Assembly: GCF_020731355.1 (NCBI RefSeq)
Contig: NZ_JAJFZK010000003.1
Span: 124,001 to 188,000, forward strand
From: Bacillus sp. REN16
GTDB lineage: Bacteria; Bacillota; Bacilli; Bacillales; Bacillaceae_L
Length of the DNA stretch: 64,000 nucleotides
Reading direction: 5' to 3'
The notes beneath the pieces were generated by a model, which was not told where the DNA came from, did no database searches, and saw only the letters and a list, made by a program, of their open reading frames with translations. The position numbers were made by a program, and so were the translations under genes. This document shows positions 33,517 through 43,010 of the stretch, in pieces (the stretch's first letter is position 1; the number at the start of each line of letters is the position of its first letter).

Positions 33517-34259
33517 GGTATTCCCCTCCGCGTCCCATTTTCTATATATTCATATTCATTGATGACAATTGGTGTTCCATCTAACGGTTGTTTATAGAAC
33601 CCAATCTTTTCATTTTCATTACATTTAGTGGGAAATTTGATTCGCACTGATGTAGTATATGCAAACCACCGGGCAAATGTCTCCATTTGGATGTAGATGC
33701 ATACCCTCCATCGATCCATAAAAACTTTGGTAAGCACTCTCTAAAACGAAGCATATCCAAAGTATTTTCATGTACAAATTTTACACAAAACCAATTTACA
33801 TCATATCACTCAGGGATGCTTTGGCACAAGTGAAATTTGTGGGATTTTCGCAATTATTGTCGACAAATATTGGTTATTTCGAGAGATTGTATTTTAGTGA
33901 AAACTTTACATAGTTCACATAGTACAAGTAATACGAAAAGGTCCTCTTGTTTATAAGGGTTTGTCTATTTTTTAAATTATTCTAAAAAAACAAGTCGAAT
34001 TGATGACATTCAAATTCGAATCTGTAAAATAAGGTCCTTCCTATAAACAACCTTTACCTTCTACGGGGTCATTCCAACATTATCCAATGTATTTTTCCTC
34101 GCCATTGGCATACTAAGGAATGTTTTTATTTCCTCTCCATACTTACATTTTTTCCAGAACCGTCTTGTGAATACGTGGAAAGTAGTGGAGAACAAAGGCA
34201 ATAGCATCATTTTGTGACGTTTTTCCGTAAATTACCTGCATAAACAGAAGTGCTTAGTT
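33517..34259. other. 743-bp gene-poor spacer where ywmB is expected; possible relic ORF
   Basis: In B. subtilis ywmA and ywmB lie between ywzB and murAA. Here no intact gene is present. One minus-strand frame is open from 33737 to 33480 (85 codons) and runs into murA; it has no ribosome binding site, but its residues [11 protein letters not shown] look protein-like and recall the C-terminus of YwmB as I remember it. The remaining 33840-34259 is AT-rich with several stops in all frames. It may be a decayed ywmB plus the murA leader. Confidence 0.4.
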
Positions 34260-34496
34260 TTAATCAAGAATACTTGGTAATTGTTGTGACCAGAGGAGGT
34301 AATCTAAGAAGAAGTTGCTGACCGTTGATCCGATTGCAATTGTCACAAGAACAAGAAGAACGCGCACCTGGAAAACATGATTCGGCTTTACCAAATGCTC
34401 ATATCGAATGCTTTGCAGTGCCCACCACGTAATCGTTATAAAAATCAAATGTGAAATAATACTGATAAGTGCTTGATACCCAAAACCTGCTAACAT
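34260..34496 (-). CDS. ywzB: DUF1146 small membrane protein
   Basis: A 78-aa protein with two membrane helices (residues about 8-27 and 44-66) and the family pattern TWWALQSIRYE after the first helix and RVLLVLVTIAIGSTVSNFFLDYL for the second. AGGAGAGG lies before the ATG. In B. subtilis ywzB follows the atp operon; here the nuo operon has come between them. Function is unknown. Confidence 0.9.
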   Translation of the reverse strand: MLAGFGYQALISIISHLIFITITWWALQSIRYEHLVKPNHVFQVRVLLVLVTIAIGSTVSNFFLDYLLWSQQLPSILD

Positions 34497-34592
34497 AAAA
34501 CCTCTCCTTTCATATAAGAAGGAAACTTCCCGAAATCACACCACTCCATTTTAACATCTCCAATAGCAGAAGTCCCCAAAAACAAGCATAGA

Positions 34593-34650
34593 ATAAAAAA
34601 AAGGACAGTCCCTGAGTTCTCCATTAAATGAAGAACCACATGAACTGTCC
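34593..34650 (-). terminator. Terminator of the nuo operon
   Basis: GGACAGT at 34603-34609 pairs with ACTGTCC at 34644-34650, with an inner GTTCT/AGAAC stem, and the minus strand continues with eight T residues. Confidence 0.85.
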
Positions 34651-34666
34651 CCTTGGACTTTTATTG

Positions 34667-36178
34667 TTAGCTGATAAAATCCGCAAAGCTTTCGAACTGT
34701 TGAATGAATTCGAAGGCAATGCCTGGGAAAATTCCGAATCCGATTGTTCCAACCACGGCAATAATTACAACAATCAACACACCTAGTGGCAGTTTAATTT
34801 TGCTTTCATCTGCTGCTGGTCTAAAGAACATTTGTGTCAGTATTCCGAAGTAATAGAAATACGACACGACCGTTGTTGCAATCATGATTGATGCTAACAC
34901 ATAATGCGCGGGAGTTGTAACAAATAACCCGATGAAAATTTCCAGTTTTCCTATGAAGCCTGCTGTTCCCGGAATACCCGCTAACGAAAGGATGAATACA
35001 CCTAGCGCAACAGCAAGAACTGGTGAGCGCTTATAAAGTCCTGCAAATTGACTAATATCCTCTGAGTCCGACTTTTGCGAAATCACTTGAAGGATCGCAA
35101 AGAATCCGATGCTCATGAAAAGATAGGCCACTAAATAGAACCAAATCGCGTCCATCATAAAATAAGAAAATGCTGCAAATGCTACGAATAAATATCCTGC
35201 ATGGGCAATACTTGAATATGCCATCATCCGTTTTACATTTCGCTGTCGCAGTGCAACTGTGTTTCCAATAATCATCGTAGCGCCCGCGATAATCGCTAAC
35301 AGATCTTGAAGGTGAAACAATAAAGATGGTGTCTCTTCATTTCCAGATGGTACTTGAAGAAAGGCTGTTACCACAATTCTTAAAATGATCACAAAACCTG
35401 CTGTCTTTGAAACAACACTTAAAAAGGCTGTAACAGGTGTTGGTGCTCCTTGATATACATCTGGTGCCCACATATGAAACGGAGCAGCCGCTATTTTAAA
35501 GGACAGCCCTACTACAATCATAAACAGCGCCAGTGCCACAATGTAAATATGCTGTGAATCCTGTAGGCTTCCAAACACCATAAAGATTTCTTTTAAATTC
35601 GAGGTTCCTGTTAGACCATACACATAACTGACTCCGAATAAAAAGATTGCTGTTGAAACCGTTCCATTAATCACATATTTCATTGCGGATTCATTTGACA
35701 GCTTATTGCGCTTTCGGATTCCGGCCAAAATATAGGACGAAATTGAGAGTAATTCCAATCCGACGAATAATGTAATCAAGTCAGCACTTGATGTCATGAT
35801 CATCGTACCTAAGAGCGCAGCTAAAAGTAAGTAGTAAAACTCACCGCGGTACTCGCCAATGCCATCCTTAGGTTCGTAGCTCATCGCAAGCAAGATGACA
35901 AGACCAGTTCCTACTAATAAAATTAACTTAAACGCAATCGCAAACGAATCAAGTCGGAATGTATCGTACAAAATCGATGTTACGTCATTTCCAATTAAGG
36001 ACACCGTAAACCCAATTGCAACAAGGATTCCTGCAATCCCGATCCAGCCAAGCAGGCGTCGGTCCTTATCTTTTCCTAAAAATAAATCAAGTAACGATAG
36101 AAGGGTTGCAACACCGAGGATGATAAATTCTGGTGCCATCGCTCCCCATTCAAAACTTAGCAAAGTTTCTGTATCCAT
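34667..36178 (-). CDS. nuoN: NADH-quinone oxidoreductase subunit N
   Basis: A 503-aa antiporter-like proton-pumping subunit with about 14 membrane helices. Family marks are LFVGLELLSISSYILAG with the TM5 Glu, KIAAAPFHMWAPDVYQGAPT with the TM7 Lys, and LAGIPGTAGFIGK in the C-terminal half. It is the last gene of the eleven-gene nuo operon, starting four bases after nuoM. It acts in the membrane arm. Confidence 0.95.
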   Translation of the reverse strand: MDTETLLSFEWGAMAPEFIILGVATLLSLLDLFLGKDKDRRLLGWIGIAGILVAIGFTVSLIGNDVTSILYDTFRLDSFAIAFKLILLVGTGLVILLAMSYEPKDGIGEYRGEFYYLLLAALLGTMIMTSSADLITLFVGLELLSISSYILAGIRKRNKLSNESAMKYVINGTVSTAIFLFGVSYVYGLTGTSNLKEIFMVFGSLQDSQHIYIVALALFMIVVGLSFKIAAAPFHMWAPDVYQGAPTPVTAFLSVVSKTAGFVIILRIVVTAFLQVPSGNEETPSLLFHLQDLLAIIAGATMIIGNTVALRQRNVKRMMAYSSIAHAGYLFVAFAAFSYFMMDAIWFYLVAYLFMSIGFFAILQVISQKSDSEDISQFAGLYKRSPVLAVALGVFILSLAGIPGTAGFIGKLEIFIGLFVTTPAHYVLASIMIATTVVSYFYYFGILTQMFFRPAADESKIKLPLGVLIVVIIAVVGTIGFGIFPGIAFEFIQQFESFADFIS

Positions 36179-36182
36179 CGGC

Positions 36183-37694
36183 TCACCCTCCTAACCCTAG
36201 CATGATTGTTTCAAGTGCAACCTGAAGTGGCTGTGTCAGCACGTTAGGATAAACACCAATTAATACGATAAATGCAAGTAATACAAATACCGGAACCATT
36301 TCAATCGGACGTAAATCACTAGCGCCCTCATAAGCATGATTTCCTTTTCCATATGTCACATTTAAAACAGCACGCAACAAGTACACAGCTGTCATAATAA
36401 TGCCGATTGCTCCAACTGCGGCAAGTACTGGCATTTCCTTGAACAGTCCAAGGAAGGCCATAAATTCACTGACAAATCCGGACATTCCAGGTAATCCAAG
36501 TGATGCCATTGCCGCTGCTAATAAAAATCCAGCTGTTAGCGGCATTACCTTTGCAAGTCCACCCATCTTGTCAATCTGCGATGTTCCGGCACGCTCATAC
36601 ATGACCCCAATCAAGAAGAAGAATAATGCCGAAATCAAGCCGTGTGACACAACTTGGAATACTGCCCCTTGCACTCCCGCTTCATTCATCGCTCCTAGCC
36701 CCATTAACACAATTCCCATATGGGAAATACTCGAGTAGGCAAGAACCATTTTGAAATCTTTTTGAACAAAGGCTAAAAAGGCTCCATACAAAAGGTTGAT
36801 CACCCCAAGCACAGCAATAATCGGTGCTATTGTGCTGAACTCATCCGGGAAGAATCCCATTCCGAAGCGGATAATCCCGTACGCACCAATTTTCAAAAGG
36901 ATTCCAGAGTGAATCATAACAATCGATGGTGGTGCTTGTACGTGTACACGAAGCATCCACGTATGTAATGGAAAAATCGGTAATTTGATTCCAAATCCGA
37001 TGATAATTGCAATCAATAGGCCAAGCTGTAAATCCTCAGAGAATTGACCCGGAATCGGCAGACTATCTTGCGGGCTTGCAAATATCGCTGTAAGTGCCGC
37101 AATATTCGTTGTTCCTGCCTTTGCAAAAATGATCATAATCACAATCAGCAAAATCGCAGAACCAAATCCGTTATATATCAAGAAGCTAAACGCTGCTTTT
37201 TCTTTTTCGAAATAGCCCCATTTTCCGATCAGGAAGAACGTTGAGATTAAAGTCATCTCGAAGAAAACAAAGAATAAAATCAAGTTTCCTGCTGTAAACA
37301 CACCAAGCATTCCAAGTTCAAGTAAAAGGAATAGCATAAAATAGCCCTTCCACTCCTTTTTAATATGAATGGATGCAATCGCAGCAAGTGTTGAAATCAC
37401 TGTTGTTAACAAAACAAGCACTAAGGTTAGGCCGTTAAGTGCCATCTCATAGTTAACTTCCCACGGATTTCCTTTCGGTAAAAATCCAAACCAGTAGGCA
37501 GTTTCTTTTAACTTTTCAAGGTCCCCGCCACCTGTATAAAACCCGTATGCATATAGGGCAAGAACAAGGGAAGGGATCGTTGCTAACACCCCAACAAGCT
37601 TGATCGTTTTTTCCTCAGTTTTTGGTACAAAAGCAAGTACCGCAATACCTAAAATCGGGAAGAATATTAAAAGTGTAAGAATCAATGAACTCAT
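36183..37694 (-). CDS. nuoM: NADH-quinone oxidoreductase subunit M
   Basis: A 503-aa antiporter-like subunit with about 14 helices. FFVFFEMTLISTFFLIGKWG holds the TM5 Glu, GIKLPIFPLHTWMLRVHVQAPP the TM7 Lys and loop, and GLPGMSGFVSEFMAFLG is the TM12 region. Its start overlaps the nuoL stop by four bases. It forms the middle proton channel of the membrane arm. Confidence 0.95.
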   Translation of the reverse strand: MSSLILTLLIFFPILGIAVLAFVPKTEEKTIKLVGVLATIPSLVLALYAYGFYTGGGDLEKLKETAYWFGFLPKGNPWEVNYEMALNGLTLVLVLLTTVISTLAAIASIHIKKEWKGYFMLFLLLELGMLGVFTAGNLILFFVFFEMTLISTFFLIGKWGYFEKEKAAFSFLIYNGFGSAILLIVIMIIFAKAGTTNIAALTAIFASPQDSLPIPGQFSEDLQLGLLIAIIIGFGIKLPIFPLHTWMLRVHVQAPPSIVMIHSGILLKIGAYGIIRFGMGFFPDEFSTIAPIIAVLGVINLLYGAFLAFVQKDFKMVLAYSSISHMGIVLMGLGAMNEAGVQGAVFQVVSHGLISALFFFLIGVMYERAGTSQIDKMGGLAKVMPLTAGFLLAAAMASLGLPGMSGFVSEFMAFLGLFKEMPVLAAVGAIGIIMTAVYLLRAVLNVTYGKGNHAYEGASDLRPIEMVPVFVLLAFIVLIGVYPNVLTQPLQVALETIMLGLGG

Positions 37695-39559
37695 CTTAAG
37701 TACCCCCCTGTCAGCGCCACAACGAGAAGTAAAATTGCTAATCCCACAAAGGCGACGGATGTGTACATTTGGACCTGACCATTTTGAAGCCTAGCCCCAA
37801 GCTTTCCGATTCCCTGTGCAGTTGCAGCTACGCCTTTTACAATACCGCCTACTAAAAATTCATCGATAAAACGTAAGAATAAGCTAAATACCTTTGTCGT
37901 GTGGACAACAGTCATATTGTAAAATTCATCGATAAAATATTTGTTGTAGACGATGCTGTACAAAGTCGGTGCTCGAGAACTGAAAAAGTCTCTTGAAATT
38001 GATTTTCTTTGATACATTGCATATGCGAGCAAGAGACCAAATAGTGATGCAAATGTAGCAACTGCCATTATCCAGCCTGGTCCTTCAATATGTCCCGATC
38101 CGTAAAGGTTCGTCCCTTCTGTTAACCAATCCCCTAAAAAGGTTCCAAACCAAGGTGTGTTCACATATCCTGCTACGACTGCAAGGACACCTAAAACAAT
38201 CATTGGAATTGTCATTGAACTTGGTGATTCTTTTACATTCGTTTGTTCTCCTCTTGACTCACCAGTGAAGACCATGAAGAACAAGCGGAACATATAAAAT
38301 GCGGTAAAGAATGCTGCAATCACTGCGAGCCAGAACAACACATAATTTCCTTGTACCCAAGTTGCAATAAGGATTTCATCCTTACTGAAAAATCCTGAAA
38401 AAAGCGGAACACCACTAATTGCGAGTGTTCCTATTAGGAACAAAGGACCTGTGATGCGTAACTTTTTCCATAATCCGCCCATTTCCTCGATGTTCTGTGT
38501 ATGGACGGCGTGAATCACGCTGCCCGCTGCCAGGAACAGCAATGCTTTAAAGAAAGCATGTGTCATTAAGTGAAATACCCCTGCCACATATCCAGCCGAT
38601 CCTAACGCAAGCATCATGTAGCCAAGCTGACTCACGGTTGAATAGGCTAAAACACGTTTAATATCCTTTTGTGCCAAACCAATTGATGCTGCAAAAATTG
38701 CGGTAATTCCACCAATCACAGCAACTGTCATCATCGCTGCATTGCTTGCTGCAAATAAAGGGAACGTTGTGGCCACTAAATATACCCCTGCCGCAACCAT
38801 CGTCGCTGCGTGGATTAATGCTGAAACAGGTGTCGGACCTTCCATCGCATCCGGCAACCAGGTATGAAGTGGGAATTGACCAGATTTACCAACAGCTCCC
38901 ACAAAAATTAGAATCGCGGTTAAGGTAATCATCGTTGATGAAATTTCACCGTTACTGACAGCGCTAAAAATTTCATCATATTCAAAGCTGTTCACTTGCC
39001 AGAATAATAGAATCATCCCGATTAATAGGCCAACATCCCCGATACGCGTCATGATAAACGCCTTTTTCGCGGCGGCTTTTGCTTCTTCCTTATAAAAGTA
39101 GAACCCAATTAATAGGAATGAACCGAGTCCAACGAGCTCCCAGAAAATATACGTTTGCAGAAGGTTCGGTGAGAGAACCAAGCCCAGCATTGCGAAGGTA
39201 AATAACCCAAGGTACGCATAAAATACCGGAAAGCGCTCGTCTCCATGCATATATCCTTTTGAATAGATATGTACTAAAAGAGCGACAAGCGATACTACCA
39301 CTAACATAAGTGCATTTAATTGATTGACTTCAAACCCCGCTGTTAAGTGAACATCCCCAATTGATAACCACGTGCTCTCATATTTGTATGTTGGATTCCC
39401 TAGTCTCGCAACGAGAACCAACACCGAGTAGACGAATGAGACTAACGTTAGCAGAATGCCAATATAGGCACTTGACTCTTTCATTCGTTTACCGAATATA
39501 AGAAGGAACAAAAAAGAGATAAGCGGGAAAAGCGGTATGATCCATGCGTTTTCCATCAT
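37691..39559 (-). CDS. nuoL: NADH-quinone oxidoreductase subunit L
   Basis: A 622-aa subunit, the largest membrane-arm pump, with 14 core helices (FWELVGLGSFLLIGFYF; KSGQFPLHTWLPDAMEGPTP) plus a C-terminal extension (FIDEFLVGGIVKGVAATAQG and a final membrane helix) that corresponds to the lateral helix and anchor. Tandem ATG codons open the frame; either may be used. A 73-base gap separates it from nuoK, the largest within the operon. Confidence 0.95.
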   Translation of the reverse strand: MMENAWIIPLFPLISFLFLLIFGKRMKESSAYIGILLTLVSFVYSVLVLVARLGNPTYKYESTWLSIGDVHLTAGFEVNQLNALMLVVVSLVALLVHIYSKGYMHGDERFPVFYAYLGLFTFAMLGLVLSPNLLQTYIFWELVGLGSFLLIGFYFYKEEAKAAAKKAFIMTRIGDVGLLIGMILLFWQVNSFEYDEIFSAVSNGEISSTMITLTAILIFVGAVGKSGQFPLHTWLPDAMEGPTPVSALIHAATMVAAGVYLVATTFPLFAASNAAMMTVAVIGGITAIFAASIGLAQKDIKRVLAYSTVSQLGYMMLALGSAGYVAGVFHLMTHAFFKALLFLAAGSVIHAVHTQNIEEMGGLWKKLRITGPLFLIGTLAISGVPLFSGFFSKDEILIATWVQGNYVLFWLAVIAAFFTAFYMFRLFFMVFTGESRGEQTNVKESPSSMTIPMIVLGVLAVVAGYVNTPWFGTFLGDWLTEGTNLYGSGHIEGPGWIMAVATFASLFGLLLAYAMYQRKSISRDFFSSRAPTLYSIVYNKYFIDEFYNMTVVHTTKVFSLFLRFIDEFLVGGIVKGVAATAQGIGKLGARLQNGQVQMYTSVAFVGLAILLLVVALTGGYLR

Positions 39560-39632
39560 CGTATCACAATCCCCTTCTTCGATCTTAGCGCTAAAGACAA
39601 GCGGAACCTTTTAGACCACTGCCTTTAACGGA

Positions 39633-39947
39633 TTAATGTTTCATGGAATTCATTTCATCAATGTTAACTGTGCGTTTATTTCGGTACAGTGCCATTAGGA
39701 TCGCCAGACCAACAGCAAATTCAGCTGCTGCAATGGCAATCGTAAACAGTGCGAAAACCTGCCCGGTAATACCAGGAGCCACCCCATATTTACTAAAAGC
39801 CACAAAATTAATATTCACAGCATTCAGCATTAACTCAACGGAGATCAACACGATCACTGTATTTCTTTTTGTGAATGCTCCATAAAGACCAATACAAAAC
39901 AAAATTAACGCGAGGAGAAGATAGGCTGCTAATGGAATTGAACTCAT
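39633..39947 (-). CDS. nuoK: NADH-quinone oxidoreductase subunit K
   Basis: A 104-aa three-helix protein homologous to MrpC. The conserved glutamates of the proton path are in [18 protein letters not shown] (helix 2) and [17 protein letters not shown] (helix 3). The start overlaps the nuoJ stop by four bases. Confidence 0.95.
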   Translation of the reverse strand: MSSIPLAAYLLLALILFCIGLYGAFTKRNTVIVLISVELMLNAVNINFVAFSKYGVAPGITGQVFALFTIAIAAAEFAVGLAILMALYRNKRTVNIDEMNSMKH

Positions 39948-40459
39948 TCCTCATTCGCCTCCCCTTCATTGTCTTTTTTCGCTAAAATGATTGCCCCCAC
40001 CAATGCAACAAGCAACACAACAGATGTTAATTCAAATGGAATGACATACTTTGCAAAAAGCTCAATCCCAATTTTCTCTGTATTGTTCACATGAAGGTCG
40101 GTTGCCTGCTGGCCAAAATCCAAATCGTAAATACCAAGGTAAACGGCAATGCCAAACGCTAGGATTCCACCAAGAACAAAGAGGGTTCGACGACGACTAA
40201 CCTTAGGCTCGTTTGTATCATTATGTTTCGTGAGCATGATCCCAAAGAGCATTAAAATCGTGATTGCACCCGAGTAAATCAAGACCTGCACGGCTGCAAC
40301 GAATTCCGCATGAAGCAGCACATACAAACCTGCGATACTTATGAAGGTGAATACTAATGCAATAACCATGTGGATGACCTTTTGGAGGTTCAGCATCAAC
40401 ACACCGCCGCCAATCGCACTAATTGCTAGGACTATGAATGCTAAAAATTCCCCGGTCAC
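39944..40459 (-). CDS. nuoJ: NADH-quinone oxidoreductase subunit J
   Basis: A 171-aa protein with five membrane helices; [20 protein letters not shown] is the family signature in helix 3, with the pi-bulge Tyr region. The C-terminus is charged ([11 protein letters not shown]). It overlaps nuoI and nuoK by four bases each, so J-K-I are tightly coupled. Confidence 0.95.
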   Translation of the reverse strand: MTGEFLAFIVLAISAIGGGVLMLNLQKVIHMVIALVFTFISIAGLYVLLHAEFVAAVQVLIYSGAITILMLFGIMLTKHNDTNEPKVSRRRTLFVLGGILAFGIAVYLGIYDLDFGQQATDLHVNNTEKIGIELFAKYVIPFELTSVVLLVALVGAIILAKKDNEGEANEE

Positions 40460-40875
40460 ACCTTATTCTCCTTTCTTACATTCGTATCATTTTCATCTAA
40501 CCACTCAAGGTTTTTAAATAAATCATCACGACTATATTCTGCGAGTTCAAAGTTATTTGTCATGACAATCGCTTCTGTCGGACATACCTCGGTACAAAGA
40601 TCACAAAGAATACAAATTTCAAAATTGATGTCATACGTATCAATGATTTTCCCTTTTTTAGTCGGATCAGGGTGCTTTTTCCCCGTTAACTGAATACAAT
40701 CGGTTGGACAAATGTTGGCGCATTGATTACATACGATACATTTTTCCGGATAAAACTTTTGAATACCGCGAAAGCGATCAGGTAGTGGCAGTGGCTCATT
40801 CGGATAATCATATGTGACTTTTTTATAGGTTAATTGATTAAGGGTATATTTCATCCCTTTCAGCAAGCCAAACAT
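40456..40875 (-). CDS. nuoI: NADH-quinone oxidoreductase subunit I (two 4Fe-4S clusters)
   Basis: A 139-aa ferredoxin-like subunit. Two CxxCxxCxxxCP motifs, CIVCNQCANICP and CILCDLCTEVCP, bind clusters N6a and N6b that hand electrons to NuoB. The N-terminal amphipathic stretch (MFGLLKGMKYTLNQLTYKK) docks it to the membrane arm. In complexes without NuoEFG this subunit is close to where the electron donor, often ferredoxin, would bind. Confidence 0.96.
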   Translation of the reverse strand: MFGLLKGMKYTLNQLTYKKVTYDYPNEPLPLPDRFRGIQKFYPEKCIVCNQCANICPTDCIQLTGKKHPDPTKKGKIIDTYDINFEICILCDLCTEVCPTEAIVMTNNFELAEYSRDDLFKNLEWLDENDTNVRKENKV

Positions 40876-40905
40876 ATTTTGTCACCCCTTTATTAGGTAG
40901 TTACT

Positions 40906-41907
40906 TTAGAAAAATAATTCTTTTATCAAAGCCGATAAGAAAATGTTGGCTAATGCAATTGGAAGCAGTACTTTCCAGCCGAATTCCATCAACCTGTCCG
41001 CTCGTAATCGAGGGAATGTAGAACGGAACCAGATTAAGACAAAGATTACCAAGCTAAATTTCAAGGCAAACCAAACGGCTCCCGGAATAAAACCTAAGAA
41101 TAGTACTGGTTTCCAACCTCCAAGGAAAAGAACAGTCGTTAATGCTGCCATCGCAAACATATACACGTATTCTGCGAGCATGAAGAATGCCCATCTGAAT
41201 CCTGAGTACTCAATATGGAAACCCGCGACAATCTCTGATTCTGCCTCAGGTAAGTCAAACGGCACACGGTTGAGTTCAGCAACAGATGCGATAAAAAAGA
41301 CAACAAAAGCAATCGGCTGTGCAAAAATAAACCAAACTTTATCCTGGGCTTCGACGATATCAGAGAGGTTTAAGCTGCCGGATAATAAAATGACTCCGAT
41401 TACTGACATGACAAGTGGAATCTCATAGGAAATCATTTGTGCAGCTGCACGCATTCCTCCCATAAGGGCATATTTGTTATTTGATGCCCAGCCGCCCGCT
41501 ACAATTCCAACCGTTGTAATCCCGGAAACGGCAATATAATAGAGTAAGCCCACACCAATATCGGCAAATTTATAGCTATCCGTAAACGGAAGTGCTGCCA
41601 CAACCATGAAGGCTGGAGCAAACGCAAGCGCTGGCGCAAGAATAAATAACGGTCGGTCCGCTAACTTAGGGATTACGTCTTCTTTTATAAGAAGCTTCAG
41701 GACGTCAGCCACTGTTTGTAAAAGTCCCCAGCGTCCGCCAACCTGGTTGGGACCCATCCGTGCTTGCATAAATCCCATGACTTTACGTTCCGCAAGGATT
41801 CCATAGGTAACGAACCCTAAGATGACAAAAAGCAAGACAGTTGCAAGTAAAAAGAAAATACCAAAATTCAGCCAACTTGGAGGTGAATTTAGCAGGTTTT
41901 CGATCAT
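40906..41907 (-). CDS. nuoH: NADH-quinone oxidoreductase subunit H
   Basis: A 333-aa membrane protein with eight to nine helices that lines the quinone entry channel. Signatures are ERKVMGFMQARMGPNQVG near residue 40 and the loop ELNRVPFDLPEAESEIVAGF near 215 with its acidic residues, both intact. The start codon overlaps the nuoD stop by one base. Confidence 0.96.
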   Translation of the reverse strand: MIENLLNSPPSWLNFGIFFLLATVLLFVILGFVTYGILAERKVMGFMQARMGPNQVGGRWGLLQTVADVLKLLIKEDVIPKLADRPLFILAPALAFAPAFMVVAALPFTDSYKFADIGVGLLYYIAVSGITTVGIVAGGWASNNKYALMGGMRAAAQMISYEIPLVMSVIGVILLSGSLNLSDIVEAQDKVWFIFAQPIAFVVFFIASVAELNRVPFDLPEAESEIVAGFHIEYSGFRWAFFMLAEYVYMFAMAALTTVLFLGGWKPVLFLGFIPGAVWFALKFSLVIFVLIWFRSTFPRLRADRLMEFGWKVLLPIALANIFLSALIKELFF

Positions 41908-43007
41908 TACCCATCAACCTCCCCGAGTACAATGTCTATTGCACCTAAGATTGCAATCAAGTTTGCCATATTCTCACCCTTTAAAAGCTTCGGAAGGATT
42001 TGAAGATTGTAGAAAGACGGACGTCTAAATTTCAAACGATACGGTTCCTTTTTCCCGTCACTTGAGATATAACAGCCAATTTCACCACGCGGTGATTCAA
42101 TTCTTACGTATGCTTCACCCTTTGGCGCTTTAATGATTTTCGGAACTTTAGCCATAATTGGTCCTTCTTCAGGGAATTGTTCAACGGCCTGTTCTACTAT
42201 TTTAAGAGATTCCTCAATCTCAGCCATTCGACAGTGATAGCGCGCCCATGCATCCCCGCCGTCTCTTGTAGGAACATCAAAATCGAAACGGTCGTAAATG
42301 GAATATGGCTCATCTTTCCGAAGATCCCATTTCACTCCCGTACAACGAAGGTTCGTACCACTCAAGGAGTAATTCAATGCATCCTCCTTCGTGTATTTCC
42401 CTACACCAATAACACGATCCCGGAAAATTTCATTACCTGTAACAAGCTGGTGGTATCCAGGCAGCTGTGATCTCATATAAGGAACAAATTCTTTTACTTT
42501 TTCAATCCAGCCTTCAGGTGCATCCCATTTAACTCCGCCAACACGCATGTAGTTAAAGGTAAGCCTTGCCCCAGAAAGCTCATTAAGCAGATTAATAATC
42601 ATTTCTCTTTCTCGAAACGCATAGAGGAATGGCGTTGTCGCCCCGATATCGAGCAAATACGTTCCCCACCATACAAGATGGCTTGCAATCCGCCCCAATT
42701 CCATCGCAAGAATGCGTAAATACTCAGCCCGTTCTGGAACCTCAATGTCCATCATCGTTTCAACAGCATGACAAAGCACATAGTTATTTGTCATCGCCGA
42801 CAGATAATCCATCCGGTCTGTGTACGGTATAATTTGAGTGTATTGTAAATCCTCAGCAAGCTTTTCAGTACCACGATGCAAATATCCAATTACAGGTGTA
42901 GCTTCCTTGATAATTTCTCCGTCTATTTTGACAACAAGACGGAATACCCCGTGCGTACTTGGATGCTGTGGTCCTACATTTAGGAGCATTTCTTCTGTAC
43001 GAATCAT
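41907..43007 (-). CDS. nuoD: NADH-quinone oxidoreductase subunit D
   Basis: A 366-aa protein related to the large subunit of NiFe hydrogenases, forming the quinone site with NuoB. NVGPQHPSTHGVFRLVVKID holds the His of the quinone pocket, GYLHRGTEKLAE and DRMDYLSAMTNN follow, and the C-terminus is AILGAIDIVLGEVDG. The hydrogenase metal-binding cysteines are absent, as expected. It starts three bases after the nuoC stop. Confidence 0.96.
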   Translation of the reverse strand: MIRTEEMLLNVGPQHPSTHGVFRLVVKIDGEIIKEATPVIGYLHRGTEKLAEDLQYTQIIPYTDRMDYLSAMTNNYVLCHAVETMMDIEVPERAEYLRILAMELGRIASHLVWWGTYLLDIGATTPFLYAFREREMIINLLNELSGARLTFNYMRVGGVKWDAPEGWIEKVKEFVPYMRSQLPGYHQLVTGNEIFRDRVIGVGKYTKEDALNYSLSGTNLRCTGVKWDLRKDEPYSIYDRFDFDVPTRDGGDAWARYHCRMAEIEESLKIVEQAVEQFPEEGPIMAKVPKIIKAPKGEAYVRIESPRGEIGCYISSDGKKEPYRLKFRRPSFYNLQILPKLLKGENMANLIAILGAIDIVLGEVDG

Positions 43008-43010
43008 ATG

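Noticed and set aside
33480-33737. 85-codon frame upstream of murA as a gene
   Set aside because: It has no ribosome binding site and runs 37 bases into murA; kept only as a possible relic in the spacer entry.
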